A DNA stretch of 27,328 nucleotides from Firm-04 sp045628085 (GTDB lineage Bacteria; Bacillota; Clostridia; Oscillospirales; Ruminococcaceae): positions 1-27,328 of the forward strand of contig JAZQOZ010000212.1 in the NCBI GenBank assembly GCA_045628085.1, in the 5' to 3' direction. Shown here in pieces: positions 7,468 through 14,766 of this stretch (position 1 is its first letter; every line of letters begins with the position of its first letter). A model generated the notes under the pieces. It saw only the letters and a list, made by a program, of their open reading frames with translations. It made no database searches and had not been told where the DNA came from. A program made the translations under genes and the position numbers.

Positions 7468-8679
7468 TCAGCCGATAACGGACAGCAGCACACCTGCCGC
7501 AACAGCAGATCCGATAACACCGGCAACATTCGGGCCCATAGCGTGCATGAGCAGGAAGTTTGTCGGATCGGTTTCCGCACCGACCTTCTGTGAGATACGT
7601 GCCGCCATCGGAACTGCGGAAACGCCGGCAGAACCGATCAGCGGATTGACCTTGCCGCCTGTGACCTTATACATGATCTTTCCGAAAATAAGACCGCAGG
7701 CTGTACCGAGCGAGAATGCGATAACGCCCAGCAGCATAACGCCGCCGAACTTGATATTGATGATCTGGTCTGCCTTTGTTGTTGCACCGACCGAAACGCC
7801 GAGGAAGATCGTGATGATATTCATGAGGGCATTCTGTGCGGTGTCGATGAGTCTTGCGGCAGCGCCGGATTCCTTGAGCAGGTTGCCGAACATCAGCATA
7901 CCGACGAGCGGTGCTGCGGACGGAACGAGCAGAGAAACGATGATCGTAACAGCGATCGGGAAGATGATCTTTTCCGTCTTGGAAACAGTACGGAGCTGCT
8001 CCATTTTGACAGAACGCTCCTTCTTGGAAGTCAGAGCCTTCATGATCGGCGGCTGAATGATCGGGACAAGTGCCATATAAGTATATGCAGCCAGCGCGAT
8101 ATTACCCGTGGTAATTGCGCCGCCGCCTGTCAGAAGTCGGGTGGAAACGTAAATTGCTGTCGGGCCGTCTGCACCGCCGATGATGGCGATAGAGCCTGCT
8201 TCCGCAGCAGTAAAGCCGAGCAGACCTGCAACAACGAAAGTGGAGAAGATACCGCCCTGTGCGGCAGCACCGAGCAGGAAGCTCTTGGGGTTTGCGATCA
8301 GCGGGGAGAAGTCGGTCATACATCCGATGCCGAGGAAGATCAGCGGGGGATATATTTGCAGCTTGACGCCCAGGTATAGGATATCGAGCAAGCCGCCCTC
8401 TTTCAGGACTTCACCGTAATTGACGTGTCCGTCCACAAGCACCCAGAGATCCGGATGATAAAGCTCTGCCATCGGGAGATTCGTCAGCAGCATACCAAAA
8501 GAGATCGGCAGCAGCAGCAGCGGCTCAAAGCCTTTTGCGATCGCGAGATACATAAATACAAACGAAACCAGAATCATGATCAGATTCTTCCAGCCGCCTT
8601 CTGCGAACAGCGCATTGATTCCGCTGTCAGACCATAGACCGCCGAGGGTATTGGTGAAGAAATCTAATACTTCGCCCAT
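7468..8679 (-). CDS. oadB: Na+-translocating decarboxylase beta subunit (OadB/MmdB family)
   Basis: The 403-residue polytopic membrane protein belongs to the beta subunits of oxaloacetate, methylmalonyl-CoA and glutaconyl-CoA decarboxylases. By family it decarboxylates carboxybiotin and exports sodium ions. The signature GGADGPTAI is present; its aspartate corresponds to the sodium-site D203 of the Klebsiella protein. Many hydrophobic helices run the length of the protein. GGAGG precedes the ATG. It sits 52 bases after oadG in the same direction. The substrate cannot be assigned because the carboxyltransferase (alpha) subunit and biotin carrier are absent from this window. The symbol denotes the family, not proof of oxaloacetate specificity. 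Confidence 0.9.
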   Translation of the reverse strand: MGEVLDFFTNTLGGLWSDSGINALFAEGGWKNLIMILVSFVFMYLAIAKGFEPLLLLPISFGMLLTNLPMAELYHPDLWVLVDGHVNYGEVLKEGGLLDILYLGVKLQIYPPLIFLGIGCMTDFSPLIANPKSFLLGAAAQGGIFSTFVVAGLLGFTAAEAGSIAIIGGADGPTAIYVSTRLLTGGGAITTGNIALAAYTYMALVPIIQPPIMKALTSKKERSVKMEQLRTVSKTEKIIFPIAVTIIVSLLVPSAAPLVGMLMFGNLLKESGAAARLIDTAQNALMNIITIFLGVSVGATTKADQIINIKFGGVMLLGVIAFSLGTACGLIFGKIMYKVTGGKVNPLIGSAGVSAVPMAARISQKVGAETDPTNFLLMHAMGPNVAGVIGSAVAAGVLLSVIG

Positions 8680-8731
8680 TGTTTTAGTCCTCCAAAGAAT
8701 AATTTTTCTATGTGTAATCGGTCAGATCATG

Positions 8732-9172
8732 TTAAAACGGACGGGTTTCATCCCGCAGACCTGCCTGCGCCCAGACAGAACGTCCGGAACCGCCGCGTGT
8801 GACCTGCCGGACAGACCGCAGCTGATACTGCCTGCCCTCCGCAGCGCCCATCGCCGCTATCGCCGCCATGATGACCGCTATGGTTTCTGCATCGTCCTCA
8901 GCGGCTGCCTTCGGAACGGCTGCTTTTGCAGCAGGTGCAGGTGCCTTTGGCGGAGCAGTCTTGGGTGCATCCTTTTTCGGTGCAGCCTTTTTTGTACTGC
9001 TGCCGGCTTTTTTGAATATGCTGCCGGAGCAATACAGGAACGCGACAAGGATCAGCAGCGCAACGAAAACAACGAGCAGACCGATGATCGTCATAGAAGT
9101 GATCTCAGTGCCGTTCAGTTTCTCTGTGCCGCGCAGAACCTTGTCTGCAAGCATGACGGGATACGAAAACAT
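8732..9172 (-). CDS. oadG: Na+-translocating decarboxylase gamma subunit (OadG family)
   Basis: The 146-residue protein has the OadG layout. A short N-terminus is followed by one membrane helix at about 26-48 and an Ala/Pro/Lys-rich linker at about 54-90. A short soluble domain ends in a family-like SVRQV...WAQAG pattern (about 120-138). By family it anchors the alpha subunit to the beta subunit. The start is the ATG with GGGAGG seven bases upstream. A 59-residue upstream extension of the frame runs through the promoter and is rejected. Rapid divergence of this family means the call rests mainly on architecture and on the oadB neighbour. It is the first gene of the block and has its own promoter. 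Confidence 0.82.
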   Translation of the reverse strand: MFSYPVMLADKVLRGTEKLNGTEITSMTIIGLLVVFVALLILVAFLYCSGSIFKKAGSSTKKAAPKKDAPKTAPPKAPAPAAKAAVPKAAAEDDAETIAVIMAAIAAMGAAEGRQYQLRSVRQVTRGGSGRSVWAQAGLRDETRPF

Positions 9173-9205
9173 GGAAAGACCTCCCTTATTATTACATACA
9201 AATTT

Positions 9206-9234
9206 ATTATACTCCTTTTTCCCGAAAAACGCAA
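9206..9234 (-). promoter_or_regulatory. Promoter of oadG-oadB(-adhE)
   Basis: On the minus strand TTGCGT (9229-9234) and TATAAT (9206-9211) are spaced by 17 bases, about 34 bases before the oadG start. The -35 box is a partial match and the -10 is consensus. Confidence 0.7.
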
Positions 9235-9261
9235 GTGCTGAATGCAGAAATTTACAGCACT
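9234..9261. promoter_or_regulatory. Candidate operator upstream of oadG
   Basis: AGTGCTG (9234-9240) and CAGCACT (9255-9261) are perfect 7-bp inverted arms with a 14-base spacer. They abut the -35 box. The position suits a dimeric regulator, but no regulator gene is nearby and the motif is not one I recognise. It does not resemble the Rex consensus. Confidence 0.35.
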
Positions 9262-9310
9262 GCTTTGTGAAGAAAATTGGCGCTTTTCCCCATGTTCTGT
9301 TTTTGCGTGC

Positions 9311-9349
9311 AAAAATGCCCCGAAACGCTTTGCTTTCGCTTCGGGGCAT
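9311..9349 (-). terminator. Terminator of the GNAT gene
   Basis: ATGCCCCGAA (9315-9324) and TTCGGGGCAT (9340-9349) form a 10-bp stem, which extends inward by three pairs including a G-T. On the minus strand it is followed by TTTTTGC. It lies about 84 bases after the GNAT stop and before the oadG promoter. Confidence 0.85.
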
Positions 9350-9432
9350 CGGTTGATATTTTGTTTTTTCGTGCAGTCAGATTCAATTCTGAATACGGAA
9401 ATCATGCGCCGCAGCAGACATTTTCCGGAACA

Positions 9433-9879
9433 TCACTTTTTCTTCTGATAGAAAACAAAGCCGTCCTCTGTTTTCACTTTTGTATACCCGATCTTCTCAT
9501 AGAACGCATTTGTTCTCACATTCCAGCACGGTGTATCCAGATTGATCTCACGGACATCCGGAAAATGGTTTTCTATGCATTCCATCAAACGGATTCCATA
9601 GCCTTTTCTGTGATAGATGCTGTCAATAAAGATCCTGCCGATATATAGGCTCCCATGTTCCGCATCCGGAAAAAGAACAGCCGCACCGATTACTTCCCCA
9701 TCTGCGGCTGCATAATATAAATGGCCTTCCTCTGCCATTTTTCTGTGCCATTCGGCTGAATCATAATCAGGCGGACAGTCTCCTGCTTTTCCGCCGACAT
9801 ATATATCCGTTTCAAATGCTCTGACAGACATACGCATGATCATCTCAGCCTGTGCAGGTTCTGCTTTTATGATATCCAT
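9433..9879 (-). CDS. GNAT-family N-acetyltransferase
   Basis: The 148-residue protein fits the GNAT fold. Its acetyl-CoA motif A is IDSIYHRKGYGIRLM, with the R/Q-x-x-G-x-G/A pyrophosphate loop as RKGYGI. A C-terminal AFYEKIGYTKV segment is typical of motif B. The ATG has AGGGAGA seven bases upstream. The gene has its own terminator and lies alone between the oad block and a fragment of another GNAT gene. The acceptor substrate is unknown. Relatives acetylate small molecules, antibiotics or protein N-termini. Confidence 0.85.
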   Translation of the reverse strand: MDIIKAEPAQAEMIMRMSVRAFETDIYVGGKAGDCPPDYDSAEWHRKMAEEGHLYYAAADGEVIGAAVLFPDAEHGSLYIGRIFIDSIYHRKGYGIRLMECIENHFPDVREINLDTPCWNVRTNAFYEKIGYTKVKTEDGFVFYQKKK

Positions 9880-10000
9880 TCACGTTTCTCCCTGTACGTC
9901 AGATTTTTGTGTATTGTTTTCGGCTTGATGCAGCGCCGCCGGAATTTCAAAGACGGGAAAATATCCGTTTCAGTCATGGCAGTGACAGCGGCCGCGTATC

Positions 10001-10120
10001 TCATCCAGACAGAGCAGGGCATTCAGCATATTTCACGAAATCGCTGTAAAACGCAGAATTATAGATCTCTATCAGTACTTCTGCATCTGCGGTTTCTGCT
10101 TTCCTGTATTCGATCAGCAT
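10001..10120 (-). pseudogene. Truncated GNAT acetyltransferase remnant
   Basis: On the minus strand an ATG at 10120 opens a 39-residue frame beginning MLIEYRKAETADAEVLIEIY and ending at a TGA. This closely resembles the first 40 residues of GNAT proteins (beta-1, alpha-1 and the AFYSDFVKY stretch), which are normally 150 or more residues. The acetyl-CoA-binding core is absent, and no in-frame continuation with motif A is found in 9880-10000. No good ribosome binding site precedes it. It lies directly upstream of an intact GNAT gene and may be the rest of a decayed neighbour. The rest of the 9880-10153 gap shows nothing else. Confidence 0.6.
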
Positions 10121-10153
10121 GATGATCGCCTTCGCAAATGCACAGCAGTCCGC

Positions 10154-11032
10154 TTAAACAGTTTCTTCTTTCCGCTTGATGACGAAGCCGAATGAACGCG
10201 GACCGGCGTTGCAGCAGATCGCTGCGCCGAAATTCCAGTAGCCCTCCGGCGGATAGCCGAGTGCTTTGGTCAGAGCAGCGCCCAGATCTTCCGCGATTTT
10301 CTTATCTGCGCCGTACATGACGATATAGGGCGAATGCGGCTGGATATCCGCCTTGACGACCTCGACCATTTTCGGGATGATACTCTGTTCGCCGCGAATT
10401 TTCTGGATCACGCTTGACTGACAGTTGCAGATACGGCAGAACGGTTTCAGACCGAGCAGTTCGCCGGCAAATGCGGCGGCTGCGCTGACTCTGCCGGAGC
10501 GCTTGACATATTTCAGCGTCATCGGCACAAAATAAAGTCCGGCATGGCGTGCCCAGTCCTCCATATAGTCAGTGATCTCCGGAACGCTTGCGCCGCGTGC
10601 GAGCATTTTCGCCGCTTCCACGACCGCATAGCCGTAAGTCGCAGTATAGTTTCTGCCGTCAACAAGATGAATTTTCATCTGACTGTCCGGATGGTCAGCA
10701 TAGAACTGCTCACGCATCTGAACAGCATTATTATATGTACCGGAGCCGCCCGAACCGATCGACATATAGATCAGATCGGTATAGCCCTCTTTTTCGATCG
10801 CTTCATAGGCTTCCAGAATTTCAAAGGGCGTGACCTGTGCCGTTGAGGGATATTCCTGCGCACGGTCGATCATCTCATAAAATTCATCCTTTGTGAAATC
10901 GAGTTCTTCCCGCAGTGCTTTTCCCTCGATCGTGATCGGCATACAGAGCATATAGATACCCAGTTCCTCTGCACGCGCTTTGGCTATATCACTGACCGAA
11001 TCGGTCATCAGCTTTATTTTTTGTTTCAGCAT
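10154..11032 (-). CDS. DegV family fatty-acid-binding protein
   Basis: The 292-residue protein has the DegV two-domain layout. The N-terminus KIKLMTDSVSDI carries the conserved TDS motif. STAQVTPFE is near residue 63, and a Gly/Ser loop IGSGGSGTY near residue 93 lines the fatty-acid carboxylate site in this family. The related FakB proteins present exogenous fatty acids to the kinase FakA. No FakA-like gene is visible here, so that role is not shown. AAAGGA lies upstream of the ATG. The gene starts 17 bases after the trmL stop and is probably cotranscribed with it. Confidence 0.9.
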   Translation of the reverse strand: MLKQKIKLMTDSVSDIAKARAEELGIYMLCMPITIEGKALREELDFTKDEFYEMIDRAQEYPSTAQVTPFEILEAYEAIEKEGYTDLIYMSIGSGGSGTYNNAVQMREQFYADHPDSQMKIHLVDGRNYTATYGYAVVEAAKMLARGASVPEITDYMEDWARHAGLYFVPMTLKYVKRSGRVSAAAAFAGELLGLKPFCRICNCQSSVIQKIRGEQSIIPKMVEVVKADIQPHSPYIVMYGADKKIAEDLGAALTKALGYPPEGYWNFGAAICCNAGPRSFGFVIKRKEETV

Positions 11033-11049
11033 CTTTGTTGATTCCTTTC

Positions 11050-11598
11050 TCAGATCTGACTGATATCATATTCCCGCGGCGCATCCGGTTCCCAGTCCGC
11101 CTTCGCCCAGCGGCCGTCGCAGGTGAGTCCTGCAAAGTCATGCTGCCGGAGTACCTCATAAGCGGCAATGGCAACGGAGTTTGAGAGATTCAGGCAGCGC
11201 AGTGTTTCACGCATCGGGATCCTGACGCATCGCTCCGGATTTGCTTTCAGCAGTTCGTCATCCAGACCGGTATCCTCTCTGCCGAAAAACAGGAAGGTTT
11301 CTTCCGGATAGCAGACATCGGTATAGAGCGTTCCGGTTTTTGCCGTGAAGTAGAAATAGGGGTTCTGCGCGGACGCTGCCGGATGCTGTGCGAAAAAATC
11401 ATCGAGGTTCTGATAATGAAAAATATCCAGTTTATCCCAGTAATCAAGTCCGGCGCGCTTCAGCTTGGCATCGTCGATCCGGAATCCGAGCGGATGGATC
11501 AGATGCAGTGCAGCACCGGTTACGGCACAGGTACGTGCAATGCTGCCTGTGTTTTGCGGAATGCGCGGTTCAACAAGAACAAAATGCAGTTTTGGCAA
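11050..11598 (-). CDS. trmL: tRNA (cytidine/uridine-34 2'-O)-methyltransferase
   Basis: The SPOUT-class methyltransferase modifies the wobble base of leucine tRNAs using S-adenosylmethionine. Seen are the N-terminal FVLVEPRIPQNTGSIART block, the FFGREDTGL motif and the C-terminal knot motif LNLSNSVAIAAYEVLR. The start is uncertain. I chose the TTG at 11598 (182 residues) because AAAAGGATGG lies upstream and family members begin almost at HFVLVEP. An ATG at 11619 would add seven residues but has no ribosome binding site. It is upstream of degV by 17 bases, and the pair forms an operon. A tRNA-Leu substrate with a CAA anticodon is encoded in this same window. Confidence 0.92.
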   Translation of the reverse strand: MPKLHFVLVEPRIPQNTGSIARTCAVTGAALHLIHPLGFRIDDAKLKRAGLDYWDKLDIFHYQNLDDFFAQHPAASAQNPYFYFTAKTGTLYTDVCYPEETFLFFGREDTGLDDELLKANPERCVRIPMRETLRCLNLSNSVAIAAYEVLRQHDFAGLTCDGRWAKADWEPDAPREYDISQI

Positions 11599-11702
11599 AA
11601 TAAACCCATCCTTTTTCATAATCGGTATCAGAGATGCTCTGCATAAGCTGCCGGCTCTGCGGCATAATAACAGCAATCCACAAGGAAAGGAGCCGGAACA
11701 TC

Positions 11703-11876
11703 ATGCAGATGCAGGCAATCGCAAAAGGAATGGCTGTCGGCGCAGCGGCGGGAATGCTCGGCTATCTGGTCAGCAGCGCATCCGCAGGCGAAAAATCGAA
11801 ATTCAAGCGCCGGACAGTCAAGGCAGCAAAAGCGATCGGCGCTGTCATGAACAGCGTATCCGAGATGCTGCACTAA
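11703..11876 (+). CDS. Small hypothetical protein, 57 residues
   Basis: This is a plus-strand gene among minus-strand operons. The ATG is preceded by AAGGAG at good spacing. A longer frame starts at 11634 but its extra 23 residues lie over the ribosome binding site. The protein has an Ala/Gly-rich hydrophobic stretch (about residues 8-28) that could be a membrane or membrane-surface helix. A basic KSKFKRRTVKAAKA segment and a short amphipathic C-terminus follow. Similar short Gly/Ala-rich proteins are common in Clostridia and have no assigned role. It is divergent from trmL and convergent with ruvX. The function is unknown. Confidence 0.7.
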   Translation: MQMQAIAKGMAVGAAAGMLGYLVSSASAGEKSKFKRRTVKAAKAIGAVMNSVSEMLH

Positions 11877-11903
11877 GCTGCACGAAAAAACAATATCTTT
11901 ACG

Positions 11904-11940
11904 CTTCGCAGCGGAATTCCCCCTGCGGAGCATACATTTT
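11904..11940. terminator. Shared terminator between the small gene and ruvX
   Basis: CTTCGCAG (11904-11911) and CTGCGGAG (11923-11930) form an 8-bp stem with one T-G pair. On the plus strand TTTTT follows after six bases. On the minus strand the tail is poorer. It lies between two convergent genes. Confidence 0.5.
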
Positions 11941-12366
11941 TCAGATATCCGGATTGTTTTTGCGGTATGCAAGATAGCTCTCCAGAATAATGACAGCGGC
12001 AACGGCATCGACGACCGCCTTGCGCTTTTTGCCGCGTGTATTGGTCACATTGAGGATCTGGTGCGCCGATACGGTCGTACATCGTTCGTCCCAGAGTACA
12101 ACGGGAATGCCGGTCAGTTCTTCGAGCAGCTTTGCGAATGCTTCGCATTTCTGCGCCCGTGCGCCGCAGCTCCCGTCCATATTTTTCGGATGCCCGACAA
12201 CGATCCGTTCTGCCTTGGCATCCTTTGCAGCCTGTGCAGTTTTTTCGGCACAGGTCTGAAAACATTTTTCCGTCAGGACACCTGCCGGCGAAGCGATCAT
12301 CTCCGAACGGTCACAGACCGCCCAGCCGGTTCGGGTATCTCCGAAATCAACACCGAATAATATCAT
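11941..12366 (-). CDS. ruvX: YqgF/RuvX family nuclease (pre-16S rRNA processing)
   Basis: The 141-residue RNase H-fold protein has the family motifs GVDFGDTRTG at the N-terminus, VVGHPKNMDGS in the middle and WDERCTTVSA near residue 98. A C-terminal DAVAAVIILESYL helix carries the last acidic residue. The family was first called a putative Holliday-junction resolvase. YqgF is now linked to 16S rRNA 5' end maturation. The start is at MILFGVDFG, which has GGAGG 10 bases upstream. A 22-residue extension is rejected. It follows the histidine phosphatase by 16 bases and is the last gene of the pyr operon. Confidence 0.9.
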   Translation of the reverse strand: MILFGVDFGDTRTGWAVCDRSEMIASPAGVLTEKCFQTCAEKTAQAAKDAKAERIVVGHPKNMDGSCGARAQKCEAFAKLLEELTGIPVVLWDERCTTVSAHQILNVTNTRGKKRKAVVDAVAAVIILESYLAYRKNNPDI

Positions 12367-12382
12367 ATATAGTATGCCTCCG

Positions 12383-13024
12383 TCAGACCGGCATTGCGGT
12401 ATGCGCATCCTGCGGCAGATGTGAGGAATCATTCTTGAAGATCAGCCGCCAGCCCGTTTCCGTATCATATTCAACAAGCGATACGGCAGTATTATCGCCC
12501 CAGCCGACATCCATGATGCCGCTGAGCGAACCGCTTTCGACAAAGCTGAGGAAATTCCGCACCGCACAGCCGTGTGAAAATACAGCGACTGTTTTCTCCG
12601 GATTTTCCATTGCGATCTTCTGCATCACACTGCGCATCCGTTCGTAAACATCGCGCATTGCATCACCGTCCGGCGCATGAAAATCCTGCATCCGTTCGCG
12701 CCAGATCTGAAACAGCTTCGGATATTCCGTCCGCAGGTCGGACATTTTTCTGCCCTCCCAGCTTCCGACATTGATCTCACGCAGTTCATATTCGGAGATC
12801 ATATCCAGTCCGTGAAACTGATTGACCGCCTCCGCAGTCTGCCTTGCACGCCGAAACGGACTGCAATAGATCGCGTCAAGCGGTATCTGCCGGAATCTTT
12901 CTGCCAGAAACGTGAGCTGCTGCTTTCCTTTATCAGTCAGTGCAGTATCAATGCCGCCCTGAAAAAACGGTACGACATTTCCCTCTGCTTCAGCATGGCG
13001 GATCAGATACAGCTTTGTTACCAT
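12383..13024 (-). CDS. Histidine phosphatase family protein
   Basis: The 213-residue protein belongs to the phosphoglycerate-mutase-like phosphatases. The catalytic RHAEAEGN motif lies at residues 9-16, with H10 as the phosphate acceptor. A second arginine cluster, SPFRRARQTA, follows, and the second catalytic histidine is in VFSHGCAVR. A glutamate in LREINVGSWEGR completes the site. The start ATG overlaps the 3' end of pyrD by seven bases (ATGGTAA), which suggests translational coupling. The substrate is not evident. Adenosylcobalamin phosphatase, sugar phosphatase or broad-specificity activity are all possible. Its place in a pyr operon does not define it. Confidence 0.88.
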   Translation of the reverse strand: MVTKLYLIRHAEAEGNVVPFFQGGIDTALTDKGKQQLTFLAERFRQIPLDAIYCSPFRRARQTAEAVNQFHGLDMISEYELREINVGSWEGRKMSDLRTEYPKLFQIWRERMQDFHAPDGDAMRDVYERMRSVMQKIAMENPEKTVAVFSHGCAVRNFLSFVESGSLSGIMDVGWGDNTAVSLVEYDTETGWRLIFKNDSSHLPQDAHTAMPV

Positions 13025-13929
13025 GCCCTGACACTTCCGGTCAGTTCGGCGGCAGAGGCAATATGGTTGCTGTCGAGCCAGTCATTCAGCTCGTCAATGA
13101 TGCGCAGCGGCGCATACGGATCCTGAACGATCGCCGTACCGACCTGAACAGCAGAAGCACCTGCCATCATCAGTTCAGCGGCATCTTCGCCGGACATAAC
13201 ACCGCCCATGCCGATGACCGGCAGGGAAACGGCATTTGCGACCTGCCAGACCATCCGGACTGCGACCGGAAAGATCGCCGGACCGGAGAATCCGCCCATA
13301 TTATTATGCAGGATCGGTCTGCGTGTGCGCAGGTCAATGCGCATACCGAGCAGGGTATTGATAAGTGAAAGTGCATCTGCGCCCTCTGCCTCGACCGCCT
13401 TTGCGATCTCGGTAATGCTCGTAACATTCGGGGAGAGTTTGACGCAAAGCGGCTTTCTCGTTGCGGCACGGACAGCCTTTGTGACCTGTGCGGCAGCGGT
13501 GCAGGATGTACCGAATGCGGCACCGCCCTGCTTGACGTTCGGGCAGGAGATATTCAGCTCGATCATGTGAACATCGGTCTTATCGAGCTTTGCCGCGACT
13601 TCTGCGCATTCTTCCGGTGTCGAGCCTGCGATATTCGCAAAAATGACCGTATCGCACTGCATCAGATGCGGCAGTTCATTTGCAAGAAAAGCGTCAATGC
13701 CGGGATTTTGCAAACCGACGGAATTCAGCATTCCCATCGGTGCTTCCGCGACACGCGGCGGCAGATTGCCGGTGCGCTTTGTACCGGTCGTACCTTTTGT
13801 AGCGATGCCGCCGAGCTTTGAAAGATCGTAATATTTTTCATATTCTCTGCCGTATCCGAATACGCCGGATGCAGGGATGATCGGGTTTTTGAACGGAATG
13901 CCGCAGATATTGACGGACAGATCAGCCAT
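13018..13929 (-). CDS. pyrD: Dihydroorotate dehydrogenase B (NAD+), catalytic subunit
   Basis: The 303-residue FMN protein oxidises dihydroorotate to orotate, the fourth pyrimidine step. The class 1B catalytic cysteine is C129 in NISCPNV. The N-terminal NPIIPASGVFG and the FMN-binding GMGGVMSGEDA segments match the family. A class 1B enzyme passes electrons to NAD+ through the partner PyrK, which is encoded directly upstream. The pyrK stop and the pyrD start share one base (TAATG), which implies coupled translation and equal subunit supply. Confidence 0.96.
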   Translation of the reverse strand: MADLSVNICGIPFKNPIIPASGVFGYGREYEKYYDLSKLGGIATKGTTGTKRTGNLPPRVAEAPMGMLNSVGLQNPGIDAFLANELPHLMQCDTVIFANIAGSTPEECAEVAAKLDKTDVHMIELNISCPNVKQGGAAFGTSCTAAAQVTKAVRAATRKPLCVKLSPNVTSITEIAKAVEAEGADALSLINTLLGMRIDLRTRRPILHNNMGGFSGPAIFPVAVRMVWQVANAVSLPVIGMGGVMSGEDAAELMMAGASAVQVGTAIVQDPYAPLRIIDELNDWLDSNHIASAAELTGSVRAW

Positions 13930-14717
13930 TACCAGATCACCTCCTCAGCATTGAACACAGGGCCGTTTTTGCAAACGTGCTGATACTGCTCATCGCCGTG
14001 TTCATCCTTCGTTCTGCAAGCGCAGACAAGGCACGCACCGATGCCGCAGCCCATACGTTCTTCGAGTGACACCTGACAAGGGATGCCGTATGCCGCCGCA
14101 AGGGATGCAGTCGCTCTGAGCATCGGCATCGGGCCGCAGGCGCAGATCAGAGCAGGCTTTTCCGCCTTGATCTCCTCCTCCAGCGGCAGTGTAACAAGTC
14201 CGCTTCTGCCGGCAGAGCCGTCATCGGTACAGAGAATCGTTTTTGCACCTGCCGCGGCGAAATCATCCTGCAAAATAACAGCATCTTTGTTCCGGAAACC
14301 GCAGATCACAACGGCATTGCTGCCGGAATACTGCGCAAGCGGGAGCATCGGGGGTGTACCGATACCGCCGCCGACAAGGATCACACGCGCATCCTTTTCG
14401 GGGAGCGTAAAGCCGTGACCGAGCGGTGCAAGCATATTGACCGTATCGCCGGCACGCAGTGCAGACAGTTCCTTTGTGCCCTTTCCGCGTACTTCAAAGA
14501 CGATGCGGAGTGTTCCCTCTGCTTTGTCGATCCCGCAGATCGAGATCGGCCGCCGCAGCGTAAAACTGCCGTCCGGCAGGAGATTGACGAACTGTCCCGG
14601 TTCTGCCTTTGCAGCGGCATCCGGACATTCAATGACCATGCTCCATGCGGCATCCGTGAGCTGCTCCATAGAACGGATCTTATATGTCAGCTTTTCGGTA
14701 TATTTATCCTGTTTCAT
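13929..14717 (-). CDS. pyrK: Dihydroorotate dehydrogenase B electron transfer subunit
   Basis: The 262-residue FAD and [2Fe-2S] protein transfers electrons from PyrD to NAD+. The flavin motif RRPISIC lies near residue 58, and the NAD-binding GGGIGTPP follows. The C-terminal iron-sulfur ligands C224-X4-C229-X2-C232-X16-C249 match the PyrK spacing. The upstream sequence has only a modest GGTGA ribosome binding site. It lies between pyrF and pyrD in one operon. Confidence 0.95.
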   Translation of the reverse strand: MKQDKYTEKLTYKIRSMEQLTDAAWSMVIECPDAAAKAEPGQFVNLLPDGSFTLRRPISICGIDKAEGTLRIVFEVRGKGTKELSALRAGDTVNMLAPLGHGFTLPEKDARVILVGGGIGTPPMLPLAQYSGSNAVVICGFRNKDAVILQDDFAAAGAKTILCTDDGSAGRSGLVTLPLEEEIKAEKPALICACGPMPMLRATASLAAAYGIPCQVSLEERMGCGIGACLVCACRTKDEHGDEQYQHVCKNGPVFNAEEVIW

Positions 14718-14766
14718 TTATCTATCACCATATATATGTATGATCGGCAGAATCGCCGTTGATTTA

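Noticed and set aside
9907..10122. 71-residue plus-strand frame
   Set aside because: It lies opposite the GNAT remnant, with no start signal or recognisable sequence.
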